A stretch of DNA of 64,000 nt from Bacillota bacterium (GTDB lineage: Bacteria; Bacillota; Clostridia; Lachnospirales; Bianqueaceae), in the NCBI GenBank assembly GCA_017620135.1, contig JAFZQZ010000027.1:20262-84261 (forward strand). Direction: 5' to 3'. Every line of letters begins with the position of its first letter. Within the stretch, counting starts at the first letter, position 1. This document shows positions 1-8,083 of this stretch, piece by piece. A model generated the notes under the pieces. It worked only from the letters and a program-made list of their open reading frames with translations, did not search any database and was not told the origin of the DNA. The translations under genes were made by a program, and so were the position numbers.

Positions 1-975
1 ATCGGCGGTATCATGCGCGGCCTTCGTACGATCCCGGTCATGGAAGGATTCGCGCGTGATATGGAAGAGGTCTGTCCGAATGCCCTGTTTCTGAACTATA
101 CGAATCCCATGGCGATCCTGACCGGCTATATGAACCGCTATACGAAGATCCGGACCGTCGGCCTGTGCCACAGTGTACAGGTCTGTTCCGAACGGTTGCT
201 GAAGGATCTGGGGATGGAAGACAAACTGGAAGGACGCAAGGAACTGATCGCTGGCATCAACCATATGGCATGGCTGCTGAAGATCCAGGACGCGGAAGGC
301 AATGATCTGTATCCTGAAATCAAAAAGCGTGCCAAAGAGAAGAATCAGGGAGAGAAGCATCACGATATGGTCCGCTATGACTATATCGACAAGCTTGGCT
401 ATTACTGTACGGAATCCAGTGAACACAATGCGGAATACAATCCGTTCTATATCAAGTCCCGTTATCCGGAAATGATCGAGGAATTCAATATCCCGCTGGA
501 CGAATATCCCAGACGCTGTATCCGCCAGATCGAGCGCTGGAAGGAACTGAGCAAGACCCTGACCGAAGATTCGAATCTGACGCATGAACGCTCAAGGGAA
601 TACGCTTCCTACATTTTGGAAGCCGTGGTCACGGGCAAACCATATGCCATCGGCGGCAATGTACTGAATACCGGCCATCTAATCAGCGATTTCCCGGAGC
701 AGGCCTGCGTGGAAGTGCCTTGTCTTGTGGATGGCATGGGGATCCATCCTTCCTATGTCGGAGCGCTGCCGCCTGTACTGGCCGCGATGAATATGACCAA
801 CATCAACTGTCAGCTGCTGACCATCGAAGCGGCCCGGACGCGCAGTAAGGATGACATCCTTCGTGCCATCATGCTGGAACCGCATACAGCGGCAGAGCTG
901 TCCGTCAGCGATATGAAAAAGATGATGGATGAGCTCATTGAAGCCCACGGCGAATATATGGCGATGTATCACTGA
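1..975 (+). CDS. GH4 family glycosidase (alpha-galactosidase/alpha-glucosidase type), 5' truncated
   Basis: The reading frame is open to the left edge, so the N-terminal NAD-binding part lies outside the window; the first in-frame ATG at 13 is internal. The visible 324 codons carry GH4 hallmarks: GGIMRGLRTIPV, the NYTNPMA loop, GLCHSVQ with the metal-binding Cys, and GINHMAW with the metal-binding His. Family members hydrolyse alpha-galactosides, alpha-glucosides or glucuronides in the cytoplasm by an NAD+ and Mn2+ dependent redox-elimination mechanism. About 100 residues are missing compared with the usual 430-450. Exact substrate cannot be told. It converges on the MFS carrier downstream. 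Confidence 0.88.
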   Translation: MGGIMRGLRTIPVMEGFARDMEEVCPNALFLNYTNPMAILTGYMNRYTKIRTVGLCHSVQVCSERLLKDLGMEDKLEGRKELIAGINHMAWLLKIQDAEGNDLYPEIKKRAKEKNQGEKHHDMVRYDYIDKLGYYCTESSEHNAEYNPFYIKSRYPEMIEEFNIPLDEYPRRCIRQIERWKELSKTLTEDSNLTHERSREYASYILEAVVTGKPYAIGGNVLNTGHLISDFPEQACVEVPCLVDGMGIHPSYVGALPPVLAAMNMTNINCQLLTIEAARTRSKDDILRAIMLEPHTAAELSVSDMKKMMDELIEAHGEYMAMYH

Positions 976-1001
976 CATAAAAAAGCGGTACAGTGAGGCA
1001 T

Positions 1002-1302
1002 TTGGGGCGTTTAGCTTTTTTTCGCGTTCCGCCACCCAAAATCCCATGTGATTTTTGGATGAGATATCAACCGGACGAGCTATCTTATCCAAGGATTGGA
1101 AAGGATGGTCGTGAAAGAAATCTTCTCGCCCAGACGAGCTCTCCGTTCATTGAAAATCCTGGGCGAGAAAGTAACATATATGCTCCGCTCGCCCAGGAAT
1201 TAGAAAGAATAGCTTGTCAAATTGATGCGCCGCCCAATAATGCAAAAATGTACTGGGTGGCGAAGCTTAAAAATGCACGATTCGCCCCAACGCGTTGGGG
1301 CG
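1002..1302. repeat. Array A: CGCCCA/TGGGCG hairpin array between convergent genes
   Basis: This fills most of the 377-base gap between the GH4 gene and the MFS gene; I see no convincing gene in it. Copies of a CGCCCA-type word alternate in orientation: TTGGGGCG at 1002-1009, CCACCCAA near 1032, TCGCCCAG 1126-1133 with CTGGGCGA 1159-1166, TCGCCCAG again at 1189-1196, CGCCGCCCA 1228-1236 with TGGGTGGCG 1254-1262, and a perfect 20-base palindrome at 1283-1302 (CGCCCCAACG then CGTTGGGGCG). CCAAAATC 1036-1043 also pairs with GATTTTTGG 1050-1058. No U-run follows the stems, so ordinary terminators are unlikely. Confidence 0.7.
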
Positions 1303-1352
1303 GATAAGAAAAAACATGAGAATAGGCCCAAATTTCTTCAAGTGAGGCCATA

Positions 1353-2552
1353 TCATTTTGCTACAGCTTTTTTGACTTTGATCGTCGCGGCATAGGCACT
1401 GTTGCAAAGGCCGAGGATCGCGGAAAGAATGAATAAAGTCTCGATGCCGAGCACCTGCCAGATCCAGCCGCCGAAGAGCGCGATCAGGATCGTGATCAGA
1501 TGATTGACGGAAACGCCGGTCGATATCGTCGCACGGACTTCGTCGCCGGAATCGGCGAGATCCTGGACGTACACATTCGAGGCCAGCGAAGCCAGAGAAA
1601 TGATCGAATCCAGAATGTAGTTCACACAGCAGACGATGAACGCGACGTTCATCGGGAAAATGTGATGAGCGAACCCGTAGAAGAAGCAGACGATGACCAG
1701 GATCAGGGTATCCATGATCATCACGATCTTATAGCCAAAGCGATCGATGATCCGCCCGACGAGCGGAGCGGCGAAGAAAGTGCAGATCGAAGAAATCGCG
1801 AACAGCAGACTGATCACCATCGCGTTGGCACCATAGAAGAGCACCAGGACATAAGGCCCGAAAGTAAAGAAGATCTGTTTACGAGCGCCGTAGAACACTT
1901 CCAGCATATAGTATTTCGTATACTTTTTGTGGAAGTAGAAGCGGCGCTTTTCCTTGTCCGTCTGGCTGTTGCCTTTCATTCGGGTCGTAGAGAAAAAGCC
2001 CAGTACGATAATGCCCGTGCTGACCGCGAATACGATCCGGTACAGGGTCGTGGAAGGATCCAGGAAAAAGAAGGCTGCGATAATGATCAGATAACCCGTG
2101 AGCGTCCCGATCTGACCTACCGAGCTCTGCAGGCCCAGCGCGGCGCCGCCGTGACCCTCCTTCGCGTACTGCAGAGAAAGCGTATTGCGCATGCCCAGCT
2201 GGATATGCTCGCCCAGCGAATGGACAAAGATCGCAAGAATGACCATGACCCTCGTCGCGGGTACGACAGCCTGCATTCCCATGCCGACCATCATGATCAG
2301 GGCGCCGATCCTATAGATCTTTTCAGCGGAAAGCGTGTAGAAAACGGCCAGGATCAGGACCAGCAGAAGCCCGGGAAGCTCGCGGAAAAACTCCGAAACG
2401 CCCTTGTCAAACGACGTCATCGAAACGACCTCGGCCAGATAATTGTCGATGACGCCTTTATAAAGCCCGTAAGAAAGCCCGAAGGTGACCATCGAGATAA
2501 GAAACATTCGATACCCGGAACCTTCTTTAAAAACCTGCGATAATTTCTGCAT
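1353..2552 (-). CDS. MFS transporter, 399 aa
   Basis: A polytopic membrane protein with about twelve hydrophobic segments. It has an MFS-type loop, GRIIDRFGYK, after the middle of the chain and a basic cytoplasmic loop (MKGNSQTDKEKRR) between the two halves. The start is placed at 2552 because AAGGGGAA lies just upstream of that ATG; the ORF can be extended 12 codons but without a ribosome site. A TATAAT box is readable at 2605-2600 on this strand without a good -35 box. Substrate is unknown; its neighbours (GH4 glycosidase, sugar isomerase) make a sugar or glycoside plausible, which is inference only. Confidence 0.8.
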   Translation of the reverse strand: MQKLSQVFKEGSGYRMFLISMVTFGLSYGLYKGVIDNYLAEVVSMTSFDKGVSEFFRELPGLLLVLILAVFYTLSAEKIYRIGALIMMVGMGMQAVVPATRVMVILAIFVHSLGEHIQLGMRNTLSLQYAKEGHGGAALGLQSSVGQIGTLTGYLIIIAAFFFLDPSTTLYRIVFAVSTGIIVLGFFSTTRMKGNSQTDKEKRRFYFHKKYTKYYMLEVFYGARKQIFFTFGPYVLVLFYGANAMVISLLFAISSICTFFAAPLVGRIIDRFGYKIVMIMDTLILVIVCFFYGFAHHIFPMNVAFIVCCVNYILDSIISLASLASNVYVQDLADSGDEVRATISTGVSVNHLITILIALFGGWIWQVLGIETLFILSAILGLCNSAYAATIKVKKAVAK

Positions 2553-2630
2553 AGAACAAATTCCCCTTGTTGTCAGCCAGATGTACACTTCACCAGACTA
2601 TTATAGCTCATATCCTCCCGATTGGATACC

Positions 2631-2967
2631 GACAATATTGTCAAAAAAACGTGATGATCAGGCCGGGGCCATGATAATCACGTGTCATCGCTCAAAATAT
2701 CGACTTTTTCAAAATCGCGCGGCGTTCAAAATCGGACATTTTTCAAAACCACGTGTGTGAGCTCCGTATAAGCCGGTTTTATCAAATTTGAACGCAACCG
2801 GTGCGGCGTGAAAAAGGGATTTATCAAAACCGCACGTAATAAAGGCCGGAAATAGGCAAAAAGTACGCGTGAATTTGATAAATCCCTAATCTGCGGAGCA
2901 ACCGATACGCGTGATTTTGAAAAACACGTCTTTCAGGGAGCAGGTGCGCGTGATATTGATAAAAGTG
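2631..2967. repeat. Array B: CGCGTGATTTTGA repeat array
   Basis: This occupies the 454-base gap between the MFS and isomerase genes; no gene is supported there. Three forward copies lie at 2864 (TACGCGTGAATTTGATAAA), 2906 (TACGCGTGATTTTGAAAAA) and 2945 (TGCGCGTGATATTGATAAA), 42 and 39 bases apart, separated by related GGAGCAACC/GGAGCAGG/GGCGCAAC spacers. A degenerate forward copy, GTGCGGCGTGAAAAA, sits at 2801. From 2640 to 2790 the same word runs on the other strand (TTTTTCAAAAYCRCGYG). A 13-base inverted pair GGGATTTATCAAA (2816-2828) and TTTGATAAATCCC (2874-2886) joins the halves. A 12-base palindrome GACAATATTGTC lies at 2631-2642. Confidence 0.7.
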
Positions 2968-3006
2968 CCTTTTAAGGCGCAACTGCTGTTGTGACAAGTA
3001 TCAGGA

Positions 3007-3921
3007 TCACAGGCTGCGAAGATACTCGTAGTCGTCCCTGGCGCAGACGATCTCGTCGTCCTCGGGAGAATAGCCGTAGTGTTCACGTTCGTTGATAAAG
3101 CCGACCGTTCCCTGAAGGAGACAGGTTTCAGCCAGTTCCTTCCAGTCGATGATCCCCGTGCCGAGGCGGCCGTTCCACTTGCGGCGGTTATACAGGATCC
3201 TCGCCTGTTCTTCTGTGAAGAATGAGATGTATTTCAGATGGCCTTCGGTCGCAGCTTTCGGATTGCGCGGCTTGATTGGCGGGCCCATCTTCAGTACGTC
3301 AGCGGGGAAGTGTTCCAGTTCTTCGTCGCTGATGGCGGAACGCAGCACTTCTTTCACATGGATCAGCGGGAAACGCCCCGGATATTTCCGGATGAAATCG
3401 ATCGGTTTCGCTCCGGAGAAGGCTCCCCAGCCGACATCGAACTCAAACCCGACCAGAGCAGGATCGGTGTTCTGGATCATCACATCATAGACATAAAGAT
3501 CATCCTGACCTTCGATCTTGCGGAATTCCTGCGAATGATTGTGGTAGACCGCGTGGATCCCGTATTTCTGACGGATCCGGCCATCTTCATTCATCTTTTC
3601 ACAGACGCGCAGGATCGTATCCATCTTGCTGTCGGGCAGTTCCGCGCGGATATCTCCGTAATGGATGCCCATTCCTTCCGCGAACTCAAAGTGTTCTTCG
3701 GTAGTCAGGTTGTGGGAAGAGATAGGAATAAGGTGCAGACCTTCCAGATGCTTCCGGAAGCCTTCCACGCTCATACCGCAGGTATTCGCTCCCATCAGCT
3801 CGACGCCGTCATATCCGATCTTCGAAAGGATCTCCAGCGCCGGCAGGACGTTTTCGGTCGCGTTATTGGTGGAGATCAGAGAATAGAGCTGAGCAAAAAC
3901 TTTGCCGTCCAACATTCCCAT
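3007..3921 (-). CDS. Sugar phosphate isomerase/epimerase-like TIM barrel, 304 aa
   Basis: An AP-endonuclease-2/xylose-isomerase-like TIM barrel. Visible signatures are GYDGVELMG in strand 2, HNHSQEF, FEFDVGWG and HVKEV, which supply the His/Glu/Asp ligands of the divalent metal in this superfamily. Members include inosose dehydratase, IolI, and ketose epimerases, mostly cytoplasmic. A strong AGGAGGAACC ribosome site precedes the ATG at 3921. It has its own promoter at 3963-3991. Neighbouring GH4 and MFS genes suggest carbohydrate use. The precise substrate cannot be assigned. Confidence 0.82.
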   Translation of the reverse strand: MGMLDGKVFAQLYSLISTNNATENVLPALEILSKIGYDGVELMGANTCGMSVEGFRKHLEGLHLIPISSHNLTTEEHFEFAEGMGIHYGDIRAELPDSKMDTILRVCEKMNEDGRIRQKYGIHAVYHNHSQEFRKIEGQDDLYVYDVMIQNTDPALVGFEFDVGWGAFSGAKPIDFIRKYPGRFPLIHVKEVLRSAISDEELEHFPADVLKMGPPIKPRNPKAATEGHLKYISFFTEEQARILYNRRKWNGRLGTGIIDWKELAETCLLQGTVGFINEREHYGYSPEDDEIVCARDDYEYLRSL

Positions 3922-3962
3922 GACAGGTTCCTCCTTGCGTGATTAATATAACGATCATGCCA

Positions 3963-3991
3963 ATTATAACGGACCTTGCTAAGTTTATCAA
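3963..3991 (-). promoter_or_regulatory. Sigma-A type promoter for the TIM-barrel gene
   Basis: On the minus strand TTGATA (3991-3986), 17 bases, then TATAAT (3968-3963), about 40 bases upstream of the start codon. The spacer and -35 box lie inside a CTTGCTA/TAGCAA inverted repeat. Confidence 0.6.
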
Positions 3992-3999
3992 GATAGCAA
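3974..3999. repeat. Solitary CTTGCTA...TAGCAA inverted repeat
   Basis: CCTTGCTAA (3974-3982) faces TAGCAA (3994-3999). The leading context GGACCTTGCTA is the same as in the hairpin array at 50.2-50.4 kb, 46 kb away. It begins right after the stop of the 4005-5726 gene and overlaps the promoter of the next gene. Confidence 0.55.
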
Positions 4000-4004
4000 C
4001 GAGC

Positions 4005-5726
4005 TTAGAACTCGATGCTTTCTTCCGTAGGAACCTTTTCTACCTGCTCTTCTTCATCTGCCTCGCTGATCGTTTCATAGCTGGAGGAACGACTCGGATT
4101 CTTTTCTTCCACGATGCCTTTCTCTTTCTTGACGGCATCGTTGAAGAAACTCTGCTGCGTCTTGTTGCTGATTTCCCAGGTGATCTCTTCCGCGGCATCT
4201 TTGGAAAGGCCGGAGAGGGGAGACGGACTGGCCAGAGCACTGTCGATCTTGCTGTAGGGCACATCTTTCAGGAGGTTCTTATCCAGGTCTTCATAATTGT
4301 AAGTCCCATCCTGGTTTTTCTTCCCGGAGACTTCGTTCAGCACATAATACTCTTTTGTGAGTTTCTCGACACTGCCGATCCTTTCCTGCTGTTCTTCTTC
4401 GTCATATTCGAAATCGTCCATCAGACTGTTCCTGATCTTTCCGGCAGTTTCCTGGATCTCCCGGATCCTTGCGCCGATCGTGTTGGCATTCATGACTTTT
4501 TTGGCAGGCTCGCCCACGCCGGCGACAGACTCGAGCTTGCGCATTTCTTCGATCATTTTGCCGCCGTGGCCTTTGGCAAACAGCTCTCTGGCTGTACGGC
4601 TGTTGGCGATACGCTTATAGGCCTTATCGGAAACCAGCGTATTCACCTTCTCCGCTAACGTTCCGTCGGTGGGGATCTTCCGGTTCAGGGTGGCTTTATG
4701 ATCCCGCTCGGCTTTGATCATATTCCGCAGAACGAGTACTTCCGCAGAAGCCTTCGCGTAATCGAATTTCGGCAGTTTGGAGCCGGGACGGGGACCGGTC
4801 GCGGTAAGAAGTTCGCCCCATGTCGCATCTCCGCGGCTGTGCATTTCCTGAAGCTGCAGGGCTTCGATCCGCTGTTTGGCTGTCGGCATATAGCGTTCCA
4901 GGGACGGATCATTCGGCATCTTGCCAGGTGCATATTCTTCCGCGATAAACTTGGTGAACAGCGTGTCCAGACCGCCGGCATGGCCGGTTCCCATCGCCTT
5001 TTTGACAGCGGCGTTCCAGCCTTCGCTCCGGCTTACTTTTTTCATAAAGTCCTTAAAAGTAGGATCATTTTTTAGTTTAGCAGCTTCTTCGCGAATCTGG
5101 CTTTCCGTAAGATCAGTGCCGATGAGGGTCGCCTTGTCGTCTCTCTTGCATCCGGAAAGCTTTCTAGCCGCCATGATCAGCGCGATCTTTTCTTCGAGAT
5201 AGGCAGGATTCGCTTCTCTTTCCGCTCTGGTATTTCCCATTTTCATGTAACCTTTGATCCAGGCGGAAGCGGACTGAGAACGGGCAAGCTCATCATCCGT
5301 CAGTTTTTCCAGAGCAGCTTTGTCGGTCGTAGCGATGGTCTTGCCGGGCTTGGAAAGAGTGGTACCGAAAAACGTATCAAACTGTTTCAGATGGTTTTTG
5401 TTGCCAGCCTTTACATCATCTCCGCCAAGCAGAGCGTCACGGAAGGTCTTCTCGCCCAGACTGACATCGAGCAGCTTCTGGGTATTCAACATCTGCTGAA
5501 ACGCTTTTTCGAGTTCTTCGTCTGTCTTTTCTTTATTGGACGCGAGTTTGCTGACGGTATTTTCCAATCGGATGAAACCCAGATGCGCGTCGACCGGCAG
5601 ATCCAGGGTATCGTAAATGACCGGTCTGAGACCCATGAGCTGGGTCTGAAGGAAAGTCAGGTGTCTTTTCGCGGTCTGGGGATCGTTTTTATATTTGCGA
5701 ACTAATTCTTTTGCTGTGATTGCCAT
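4005..5726 (-). CDS. Long charged helical protein of unknown function, 573 aa
   Basis: No recognised enzyme family. The protein has no signal peptide or membrane segment and is mostly charged, predicted-helical sequence ending in a very acidic tail (EADEEEQVEKVPTEESIEF). A central block reads ALIMAARKLSGCKRDDKATL, then LTESQIREEA and FKDFM, then GHAGGLDTLFTKFI; this module resembles, by my recollection only, large uncharacterised proteins of rumen and gut Firmicutes. The 55940-57916 protein has a comparable module (NAMACASLKDSGKPYD...AFQDL). AAAGGAG precedes the ATG at 5726 and a promoter lies at 5790-5818. It stands alone as a transcription unit. Role unknown; an exported or host-interacting protein is a guess. 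Confidence 0.75.
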   Translation of the reverse strand: MAITAKELVRKYKNDPQTAKRHLTFLQTQLMGLRPVIYDTLDLPVDAHLGFIRLENTVSKLASNKEKTDEELEKAFQQMLNTQKLLDVSLGEKTFRDALLGGDDVKAGNKNHLKQFDTFFGTTLSKPGKTIATTDKAALEKLTDDELARSQSASAWIKGYMKMGNTRAEREANPAYLEEKIALIMAARKLSGCKRDDKATLIGTDLTESQIREEAAKLKNDPTFKDFMKKVSRSEGWNAAVKKAMGTGHAGGLDTLFTKFIAEEYAPGKMPNDPSLERYMPTAKQRIEALQLQEMHSRGDATWGELLTATGPRPGSKLPKFDYAKASAEVLVLRNMIKAERDHKATLNRKIPTDGTLAEKVNTLVSDKAYKRIANSRTARELFAKGHGGKMIEEMRKLESVAGVGEPAKKVMNANTIGARIREIQETAGKIRNSLMDDFEYDEEEQQERIGSVEKLTKEYYVLNEVSGKKNQDGTYNYEDLDKNLLKDVPYSKIDSALASPSPLSGLSKDAAEEITWEISNKTQQSFFNDAVKKEKGIVEEKNPSRSSSYETISEADEEEQVEKVPTEESIEF

Positions 5727-5789
5727 GATTATTTCTCCTTTAATTGACAGTTATGTGATTTGTTATTATTATTTGAACTAACGGAGCTT

Positions 5790-5818
5790 ATTTTATACTT
5801 GCTCTTTTGCTTATGCAA
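5790..5818 (-). promoter_or_regulatory. Sigma-A type promoter for the 573-aa protein
   Basis: Minus-strand TTGCAT (5818-5813), 17 bases, TAAAAT (5795-5790). It implies a 5' leader of roughly 55 bases. Confidence 0.5.
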
Positions 5819-5859
5819 GAGCATCACCTAAGATGGCATAAGAAAGGCATATTTTCTCC

Positions 5860-6981
5860 ATGATGTGGTTGATTATAATAGGAAGTCTGATCCTGATGGT
5901 TGCCGGAGGGATCGCGTATCTCACTTTCCGAAGCGCGAAATTCAGTTTTGTTCAGAAGATCTCCCGCGGAAAACGCTGGCTCGCGCGGTTGATCTGTCTT
6001 GGTTTTTTTATCAGCCTGACGAGTCTGCTTTATATCCTCATGAACCTGATGAACGCGCTGGTCTGTCTGATCCACCTGGTGATTTTCTGGATGATCTGTG
6101 ACCTGACCGGCTGGATCGTCTCGCTGATCCGGAAAAAGAAAGCGCACCGGTACTGGGCAGGCGCGGCAGCCATTCTTCTGTGCGTCGTTTATCTGGCTTA
6201 CGGATGGTATTCGGCGCATCATATCCGGCAGCAGAGCTATCAACTGGAAACAGAGAAAGGGACAGGACATCTGCGGATCGTACAGATATCGGATTCCCAC
6301 CTGGGCACGACATTCCACGCGGACAAATTCGGAACTTATATCGATCAGATCAATGCTCTTTCTCCCGATGTCGTGGTCATTACCGGGGACTTTGTCGATG
6401 ACGATACTTCCCGGGAAGACATGCTGAGCGGATGCGGCGCACTGGGAAAGCTTCAGACGAAATACGGTGTTTTCTTCGTCTTTGGGAATCATGACAAAGG
6501 TTACAACAGTGAATCGTCCCGCGGCTGGTCAGGTAGGGAACTGAAAGAACAGCTGGAAGCGAATAACGTCATCGTATTGCAGGACGATGTCCGGCTGATC
6601 GACGGACGGTTTTATATCGTCGGCCGGCGAGACCGATCGGAAGAACAGCGGGGAAACGGGCGGATAGAAGCAGATCAGCTGCTCGGTGAACTGGATCATG
6701 ACGAGTATATCATCGTACTCGATCACCAGCCCTACGATTTTGAGGCGGAGGCGGCGGCCGGGGCGGACCTGGTGCTCTGTGGCCATACCCACGGAGGACA
6801 GCTCATTCCGATCCGCCATGTGGGAGAATGGATCGGGGAAAATGCTCTTCGATACGGTTATGAGAGGATCGGAGGGACCGATTTCATCGTCACATCCGGG
6901 ATCGGCAGCTGGGCGATCCGGTTCAAGACCGGGTGCTGGAGCGAATATGTCGCGATCGATATCCGGCAGGAACGACGATAG
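5860..6981 (+). CDS. Membrane-anchored metallophosphoesterase, 373 aa
   Basis: Four hydrophobic segments occupy residues 3-24, 43-63, 66-90 and 99-117, followed by a calcineurin-type phosphoesterase domain. Metal-binding motifs are all present: D145-x-H147 (QISDSHLG), GDFVDD at 176-181, GNHD at 209-212 and GHTHGGQ at 308-314. This is the YkuE/YaeI-like arrangement of membrane-bound phosphoesterases, some of which act on lipids such as UDP-diacylglucosamine; the substrate here is not known. ATGs at 5860 and 5863 are both possible starts. It probably forms an operon with the kinase-like gene 28 bases downstream. Confidence 0.87.
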   Translation: MMWLIIIGSLILMVAGGIAYLTFRSAKFSFVQKISRGKRWLARLICLGFFISLTSLLYILMNLMNALVCLIHLVIFWMICDLTGWIVSLIRKKKAHRYWAGAAAILLCVVYLAYGWYSAHHIRQQSYQLETEKGTGHLRIVQISDSHLGTTFHADKFGTYIDQINALSPDVVVITGDFVDDDTSREDMLSGCGALGKLQTKYGVFFVFGNHDKGYNSESSRGWSGRELKEQLEANNVIVLQDDVRLIDGRFYIVGRRDRSEEQRGNGRIEADQLLGELDHDEYIIVLDHQPYDFEAEAAAGADLVLCGHTHGGQLIPIRHVGEWIGENALRYGYERIGGTDFIVTSGIGSWAIRFKTGCWSEYVAIDIRQERR

Positions 6982-7009
6982 AAAGCTGTTTGAATAGAGG
7001 AGGTTCGCC

Positions 7010-7909
7010 ATGGTCAAACAAACGATCGACGGGATCGAATACCGGCTGAAAGTGCCGCGGGACCTAACATTTATCAGAAAATATGGTACAGTATTTACTG
7101 TGATCGATGAGACCGGTTCCGGATGTATCTGCTTCGGTGTGGGGCAAAACGATCAACGGTTTTTTATCAAGATCGCAGGCGCCGATACGATCGAAGGAGA
7201 AGTTTCGCCGGAAGAGGCGGTCCTTGATCTGAAACGAGCGGTGGGCCTGTATACGGCGCTGACACATCCGAGCCTGATCCGCCTTGTGGAGCATTATCCT
7301 AAGGACGATCTGTATGTGGCTGTTTTCGAATGGGTGGAAGGCGAAGGACTGTTCGACCACTGGAATTTCGAAAAATATGAGAGGCTGGGGATCCGGTCGC
7401 CGAACGAGCGTTTCAAAGCACTCCCGGCAGAAAAGAAGATAGCCGCGGCGTTGGATATTCTTTCATTTTTTGAAAATGTCGCGGCAAAAGGATACCGTGC
7501 CTGTGATTTCTATGACGGAAGCCTGATCTATGATTTCGACCGGGACCGTCTGATGATCTGTGATATCGACCTGTTCCGTCCGGCTCCTGTGATCAATGAG
7601 ACGGGAGAAGATTACTGGGGGACCAAACGGCTGAAAGCGCCGGAAGAATATCAGAAAGGCGCGGTGATCGACGAGGCCACCAACGTCTTCACCCTTGGTG
7701 CATTATTTTTCGACTTTTTTGGAAAATATACAGAAGATCAGATCCGGCTAAGATATAAAGAAAATGCCTTTTCTCCGTGCAGACCGGAGCAGTGGACACT
7801 CTCCGGGGATGTCTACCGGGTCCTCCTCAAGGCGACGATGCCGGACCGGGAAAAACGCTATCAGTCGATCCGCGAATTTGCGGAAGATTTCAGGGCTGCT
7901 GTCCACTGA
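7010..7909 (+). CDS. Protein kinase-like protein, 299 aa
   Basis: A protein-kinase/aminoglycoside-phosphotransferase fold. K54 in FFIKIAG matches the ATP-binding lysine. D166 in ACDFYDGS takes the catalytic-loop position, with Ser in place of the usual Asn, and D185/D187 in ICDIDLF replace the DFG motif. APEEYQKG corresponds to the APE segment. The replaced residues look like a subfamily feature rather than decay, because the surrounding lobes are intact. No membrane segment. AGGAGG lies 8-9 bases before the ATG. What it phosphorylates is unknown; co-transcription with the phosphoesterase upstream suggests a linked role, which is inference. Confidence 0.75.
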   Translation: MVKQTIDGIEYRLKVPRDLTFIRKYGTVFTVIDETGSGCICFGVGQNDQRFFIKIAGADTIEGEVSPEEAVLDLKRAVGLYTALTHPSLIRLVEHYPKDDLYVAVFEWVEGEGLFDHWNFEKYERLGIRSPNERFKALPAEKKIAAALDILSFFENVAAKGYRACDFYDGSLIYDFDRDRLMICDIDLFRPAPVINETGEDYWGTKRLKAPEEYQKGAVIDEATNVFTLGALFFDFFGKYTEDQIRLRYKENAFSPCRPEQWTLSGDVYRVLLKATMPDREKRYQSIREFAEDFRAAVH

Positions 7910-7966
7910 TCAGGACTGGCAAAAAGCGTCGATCCACGACTTTTTAAAGTTTTTTATATCACTGCA

Positions 7967-7995
7967 TTGACAGTCTCTTTTTCTCGTGATAACTT
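7967..7995 (+). promoter_or_regulatory. Promoter and hairpin leader of the DUF5058 operon
   Basis: TTGACA (7967-7972), 17 bases, TAACTT (7990-7995). The ~85-base leader that follows contains a 7-bp hairpin, GTCCTGT (8023-8029) with ACAGGAC (8035-8041), and an AAGGGGGAA ribosome site before the ATG at 8084. Confidence 0.5.
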
Positions 7996-8083
7996 ACAAT
8001 TATAAGAAACTTGCCACAGATCGTCCTGTTCATCACAGGACCCTGCGGTTGGAAAAATATTCACGAAGGGGGAATTTTGTACC

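Noticed and set aside
1283..1302. Rho-independent terminator at the 20-base palindrome
   Set aside because: There is no loop and no T-run on either strand directly after the stem.
993..1307. 104-codon open frame on the plus strand in the first intergenic gap
   Set aside because: It runs through the hairpin array, has no ribosome site and encodes no recognisable or compositionally sensible protein.
2485..2760. 91-codon open frame upstream of the MFS gene
   Set aside because: It overlaps the MFS start antisense and the repeat array, with no ribosome site.
7010..7909. Pseudokinase call for the 299-aa kinase-like protein
   Set aside because: Lys, catalytic-loop Asp and D-I-D metal residues are present; the unusual DFYDGS loop looks like a subfamily trait.
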